Shown here one piece after another: positions 6,385-8,550 of a DNA stretch of 8,550 nucleotides. A model generated the notes under the pieces. The model made no database searches and was not told where the DNA came from. It saw only the letters and a list, made by a program, of their open reading frames with translations. Numbering within the stretch: the first letter of the stretch is position 1; each line of letters begins with the position of its first letter. The stretch covers positions 1 through 8,550 of the forward strand of contig JAJZDO010000300.1 in NCBI GenBank assembly GCA_021805955.1, read 5' to 3'. The DNA comes from Acidobacteriota bacterium. Lineage in GTDB: Bacteria > Acidobacteriota > Terriglobia > Terriglobales > Acidobacteriaceae. The translations under genes and the position numbers were made by a program.

Positions 6385-7245
6385 ATGAAAATCGACACGG
6401 AACACAGCCATCCTGGCCAGCATATGATTCACCTGCCCGCGCCCACAGCATGGCCCATCGTACTGGCGTTCGGCGTGACTCTTCTGTTTGCCGGCCTTGT
6501 GACGAGTTGGGCGATCAGCGCCCTGGGCCTGCTACTGATGGTGCGCTCCGCCGTTGGCTGGTTCCATGCCGTATTGCCCCACGAGCGGCACGAGGACGTA
6601 TCGGTCGTCACTGAAATCGTCGAAATCAAAAGCTCTCGCGAACAAGTGGCGCGCCTGCCAGTCGCGCTGTCGCACCGTACTTTCCTGCCGGTCGAGCGAT
6701 ACACTATGGGCGCTGGCGTGCAGGGTGGAATCGCCGGCGGAATCGCCATGATCGCTCCCGCAACCCTGTATGGACTGGTCCGCTATCACAGCCTCTGGTA
6801 CGCGCCCAATCTTCTGGCGGCGATCGCCATTCCAGACTGGGCAGAGCGCAGCACAGCATTCCTATCCGCGTTTCACCTGGAAGGTCTGCTGGTTGCCGTA
6901 GGGGTCCACGTGCTCGCTTCCGTCCTCGTCGGGCTTCTCTACGGGGCCATCCTGCCCATGTTTCCATGGGAACCAATTGCAACCGCCGGATTTCTCGCGC
7001 CCATTTTCTGGAGCGGGCTTCTGTATGGCGGACTGGCGGCGGTCAATCCTCTGCTGAACGAGCGAATCGACTGGTTATGGTTTATTGCGTCGCAGATCGC
7101 TTTCGGCCTGGTGGCTGGATTCGTCGTGAACCTGCATGTTCGCGTCCGAACCCCGCAATTCCAAGCTCGCCCATTCGCCGAACGCGCTGGACTGATCTCT
7201 CAGGGAATAGAAGAACAAGCCCCCGAAAAGGATCGCGACCAATGA
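6385..7245 (+). CDS. Unnamed multi-spanning membrane protein of the oxidase operon
   Basis: 286 residues that I cannot assign to a named family. The first 66 or so residues (HMIHLPAPTAWPIVLAFG, then two helices at about 23-40 and 42-60, ending WFHAVLPHERHE) look like the small subunit IV-type proteins that accompany bacterial oxidases. A soluble segment (67-105) follows, then about four further helices at roughly 109-131, 165-190, 198-222 and 230-251, with many Gly and Ala, and a charged tail (EEQAPEKDRDQ). There are no haem- or metal-binding motifs. The gene starts 7 bases after coxC, with GGAAGA at 6369-6374 as ribosome site, and its stop overlaps the next cytochrome gene by ATGA, so it is clearly part of the operon. 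The likely role, by context only, is an accessory subunit, or an assembly factor of the oxidase or supercomplex. Confidence 0.85.
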   Translation: MKIDTEHSHPGQHMIHLPAPTAWPIVLAFGVTLLFAGLVTSWAISALGLLLMVRSAVGWFHAVLPHERHEDVSVVTEIVEIKSSREQVARLPVALSHRTFLPVERYTMGAGVQGGIAGGIAMIAPATLYGLVRYHSLWYAPNLLAAIAIPDWAERSTAFLSAFHLEGLLVAVGVHVLASVLVGLLYGAILPMFPWEPIATAGFLAPIFWSGLLYGGLAAVNPLLNERIDWLWFIASQIAFGLVAGFVVNLHVRVRTPQFQARPFAERAGLISQGIEEQAPEKDRDQ

Positions 7246-8018
7246 AGAGAAAGTCCATGGGAGCGATGATTTTGTCCGCCGCGGTTGCGCTCGGCGCTGC
7301 GGGTTGTCACCCGCCGGGAAAGCCCGGCTTCCGGCCGGAAACCATGCGCCCGGACCAGACACTTCAATTTAATGTTTTGTACAAGAGCAACTGCTCGGCC
7401 TGTCACGGCGATCAAGGCTTGAACGGCGCGGGGCTGCCGATGGACAATCCCGTCTATCTGGCCTGGGCCGGACACGATCGTCTCGTCCTGATCGTCAGCA
7501 ATGGCATACCCAATACATTGATGCCCGCCTTTGCCTACAGTGGCGGCGGATTCTTATCCGACCAGCAGGTCGAGAACATTGTCAATGGAATGATTTCCCA
7601 CTGGGGCAAGTCCGGGGCTTCGGATGCAGCGAACACCCCCGGCTACACGCCGTCTTCGAAGGGCGATGTCGCAGCCGGAAAGACCGCCTTCCAGATGCAT
7701 TGCGCTCGCTGTCACGGCGATGAGGGACAAGGGCCTTCTCCCGGTGCGTCGAAACCCGCACATGCCGCCACGGGTTCCATCGTCGATCCCACATTTCTTT
7801 CGCTGGCGAGCGATCAGGGGCTGCGCGACATTGTTGTTTCCGGCCTGCCGGGCGAAGGCATGCCGGATTGGCGCGGAGGTAGGACAGCGCAGCCGATGAC
7901 CGACAAAGACGTCACTGACGTGGTCGCGTGGCTGACGTCGCACCGGGTGCAGTCTCCGGGTCAGCCGTTTCCAGGCTCGCCGCCGGCCAGCGCCGAACCG
8001 CCCGCGAAAGGGAAGTAA
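7242..8018 (+). CDS. Di-haem c-type cytochrome, probable lipoprotein
   Basis: 258 residues. The signal peptide ends in a lipobox (LGAAGC, Cys22), so the mature protein should be lipid-anchored on the periplasmic side. Two cytochrome c domains follow: CSACH at 51-55 with probable axial Met94 (NTLMPAF), and CARCH at 154-158 with probable axial Met207 (GEGMPDW). The linker is Gly/Ser-rich, and the tail is Pro/Ala-rich and probably disordered. The start at 7242 is fixed by the lipoprotein signal, by AAGGA at 7228-7232 and by the ATGA overlap with the membrane-protein gene; the frame is open to 6966, but those extra codons lie wholly within that gene. Between oxidase and Rieske genes, it is the natural electron carrier from the quinol-oxidising complex to the haem c domain of subunit II. 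Direct partner is inferred. Confidence 0.93.
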   Translation: MKRKSMGAMILSAAVALGAAGCHPPGKPGFRPETMRPDQTLQFNVLYKSNCSACHGDQGLNGAGLPMDNPVYLAWAGHDRLVLIVSNGIPNTLMPAFAYSGGGFLSDQQVENIVNGMISHWGKSGASDAANTPGYTPSSKGDVAAGKTAFQMHCARCHGDEGQGPSPGASKPAHAATGSIVDPTFLSLASDQGLRDIVVSGLPGEGMPDWRGGRTAQPMTDKDVTDVVAWLTSHRVQSPGQPFPGSPPASAEPPAKGK

Positions 8019-8022
8019 ACCA

Positions 8023-8036
8023 GCGGAGCAATCCGC
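8023..8036 (+). repeat. Intercistronic hairpin with GCAA loop
   Basis: GCGGA-GCAA-TCCGC: a perfect 5-base stem closed by a GNRA-type tetraloop, in the 31-base gap after the cytochrome gene, ending 4 bases before the Rieske ribosome site (8041-8044). There is no U-tract, so it is not an intrinsic terminator. It could stabilise or process the transcript or tune Rieske translation; it could also be chance. Confidence 0.35.
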
Positions 8037-8040
8037 AGCA

Positions 8041-8044
8041 GGAG
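8041..8044 (+). promoter_or_regulatory. Shine-Dalgarno deciding the GTG start of the Rieske gene
   Basis: GGAG, 5 bases before GTG at 8050. There is no ATG in the right place to begin this protein, and the GTG start gives a complete twin-arginine signal, so the site and the GTG together define the start. Confidence 0.6.
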
Positions 8045-8049
8045 TAGCC

Positions 8050-8550
8050 GTGAAGAATCCTTTGAAAGATTTATTCAAGAATCCGCTCATCGAGAATCCG
8101 CTGAACCAGCCGAGCGAACACTCGCGACGGAAATTTCTTTTTAAGGTGGCGGTCCTGCTCAATGGCGCCGTCGGCGCAGTTTTGGCCGTGCCTGTGCTCG
8201 GGTATCTCCTCGGCCCTGTATTCAAGCGGAACGACAGCTACAACCACTGGGTGCCGGTGGGAAATCTGGAGCAGTTTCCTCCGGGAGAAACCAGATTGGG
8301 CCGGTATCGCAACCCGGAAGGCACTCCCGCAGATGGGCAAACCCGCACCCTGCCATGCTGGGTGCGCAATATCGACAACACCCAATTCCAGGTCTTCGCC
8401 ATCAACTGCGCCCACATGGACTGCCCCGTGCACTGGTTTCCGCAATCGAAACTTTTCATGTGTCCCTGCCACGGCGGAGTCTATTACCAGGACGGAGCCG
8501 TCGCCGCCGGGCCTCCGCCGCGCGGCCTGTATCAGTACAAATACAAAGTT
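8050..8550 (+). CDS. Rieske 2Fe-2S protein, cut by the right edge
   Basis: 167 codons are visible from a GTG start. The N-terminus is a polar stretch with three NPL repeats, then a twin-arginine-type motif SRRKFLFK (25-32) and one hydrophobic helix (about 33-58), as in Rieske subunits inserted folded and left anchored by an uncleaved helix. The cluster-binding motifs are C120-x-H122 with C125 (CAHMDC) and C138-x-C-H141 (CPCHGG): C120, H122, C138 and H141 bind the cluster and C125/C140 can form the usual disulfide. It accepts electrons from quinol and passes them to a c-type cytochrome, here probably the di-haem protein encoded just upstream. A cytochrome b gene is expected beyond the edge. 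An arsenite-oxidase or dioxygenase Rieske is less likely given the neighbours. Confidence 0.93.
   Translation, partial: MKNPLKDLFKNPLIENPLNQPSEHSRRKFLFKVAVLLNGAVGAVLAVPVLGYLLGPVFKRNDSYNHWVPVGNLEQFPPGETRLGRYRNPEGTPADGQTRTLPCWVRNIDNTQFQVFAINCAHMDCPVHWFPQSKLFMCPCHGGVYYQDGAVAAGPPPRGLYQYKYKV

Noticed and set aside
6966..7241. N-terminal extension of the di-haem cytochrome
   Set aside because: Lies entirely in the preceding membrane-protein gene in another frame; the lipoprotein signal begins exactly at 7242.
1..8550. tRNA or rRNA genes, CRISPR arrays, insertion sequences or riboswitches
   Set aside because: I saw no cloverleaf, regularly spaced repeats, transposase motifs or conserved riboswitch cores; nearly all of the sequence is taken up by ordinary genes.

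Overview
The window is GC-rich bacterial DNA with almost every gene on the + strand and several ATGA stop/start overlaps. It holds most of an aerobic respiratory-chain operon: cytochrome c oxidase subunits II, I and III, a multi-spanning membrane protein, a di-haem c-type cytochrome lipoprotein and a Rieske iron-sulfur protein cut by the right edge. This gene order, with a haem-c-fused short subunit II, a 5-helix subunit III and a linked Rieske protein, fits what I know of Acidobacteriota best. That assignment is inference; the sequence contains no taxonomic marker gene.

Layout: 1-140 (- strand) is the start of a small exported protein that runs off the left edge. 141-314 is a divergent intergenic region with a possible promoter for the leftward gene, a 16-bp dyad and a GC hairpin. 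315-1805 is a CNNM/CBS/CorC_HlyC transporter-like protein, coupled by ATGA to a DppB/OppB-type ABC permease at 1802-2728 that lacks a DppC partner. 2729-2996 is probably mostly non-coding and may carry the oxidase promoter. The oxidase operon follows: coxB with a C-terminal haem c domain (ends 4037), coxA (4063-5784), coxC (5781-6377), an unnamed membrane protein (6385-7245), a di-haem cytochrome c (7242-8018) and the Rieske protein (8050 to beyond 8550).

How the genes work together (inference from families): the Rieske protein, probably with a cytochrome b encoded past the right edge, would oxidise quinol. The membrane-anchored di-haem cytochrome could carry electrons to the haem c domain of subunit II, then to CuA, haem a and the haem a3-CuB centre of subunit I, where O2 is reduced. 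CoxA has the full set of haem, copper and D/K proton-channel residues of an A1-type proton-pumping oxidase. One operon for both ends of the pathway suggests a quinol:O2 supercomplex, in which the unnamed membrane protein could be an extra subunit.

The most unexpected direct observation is that bases 1-31 are an exact inverted copy of 640-670 inside the CNNM gene. This points to a chimeric or misassembled left edge, or a short inverted duplication.
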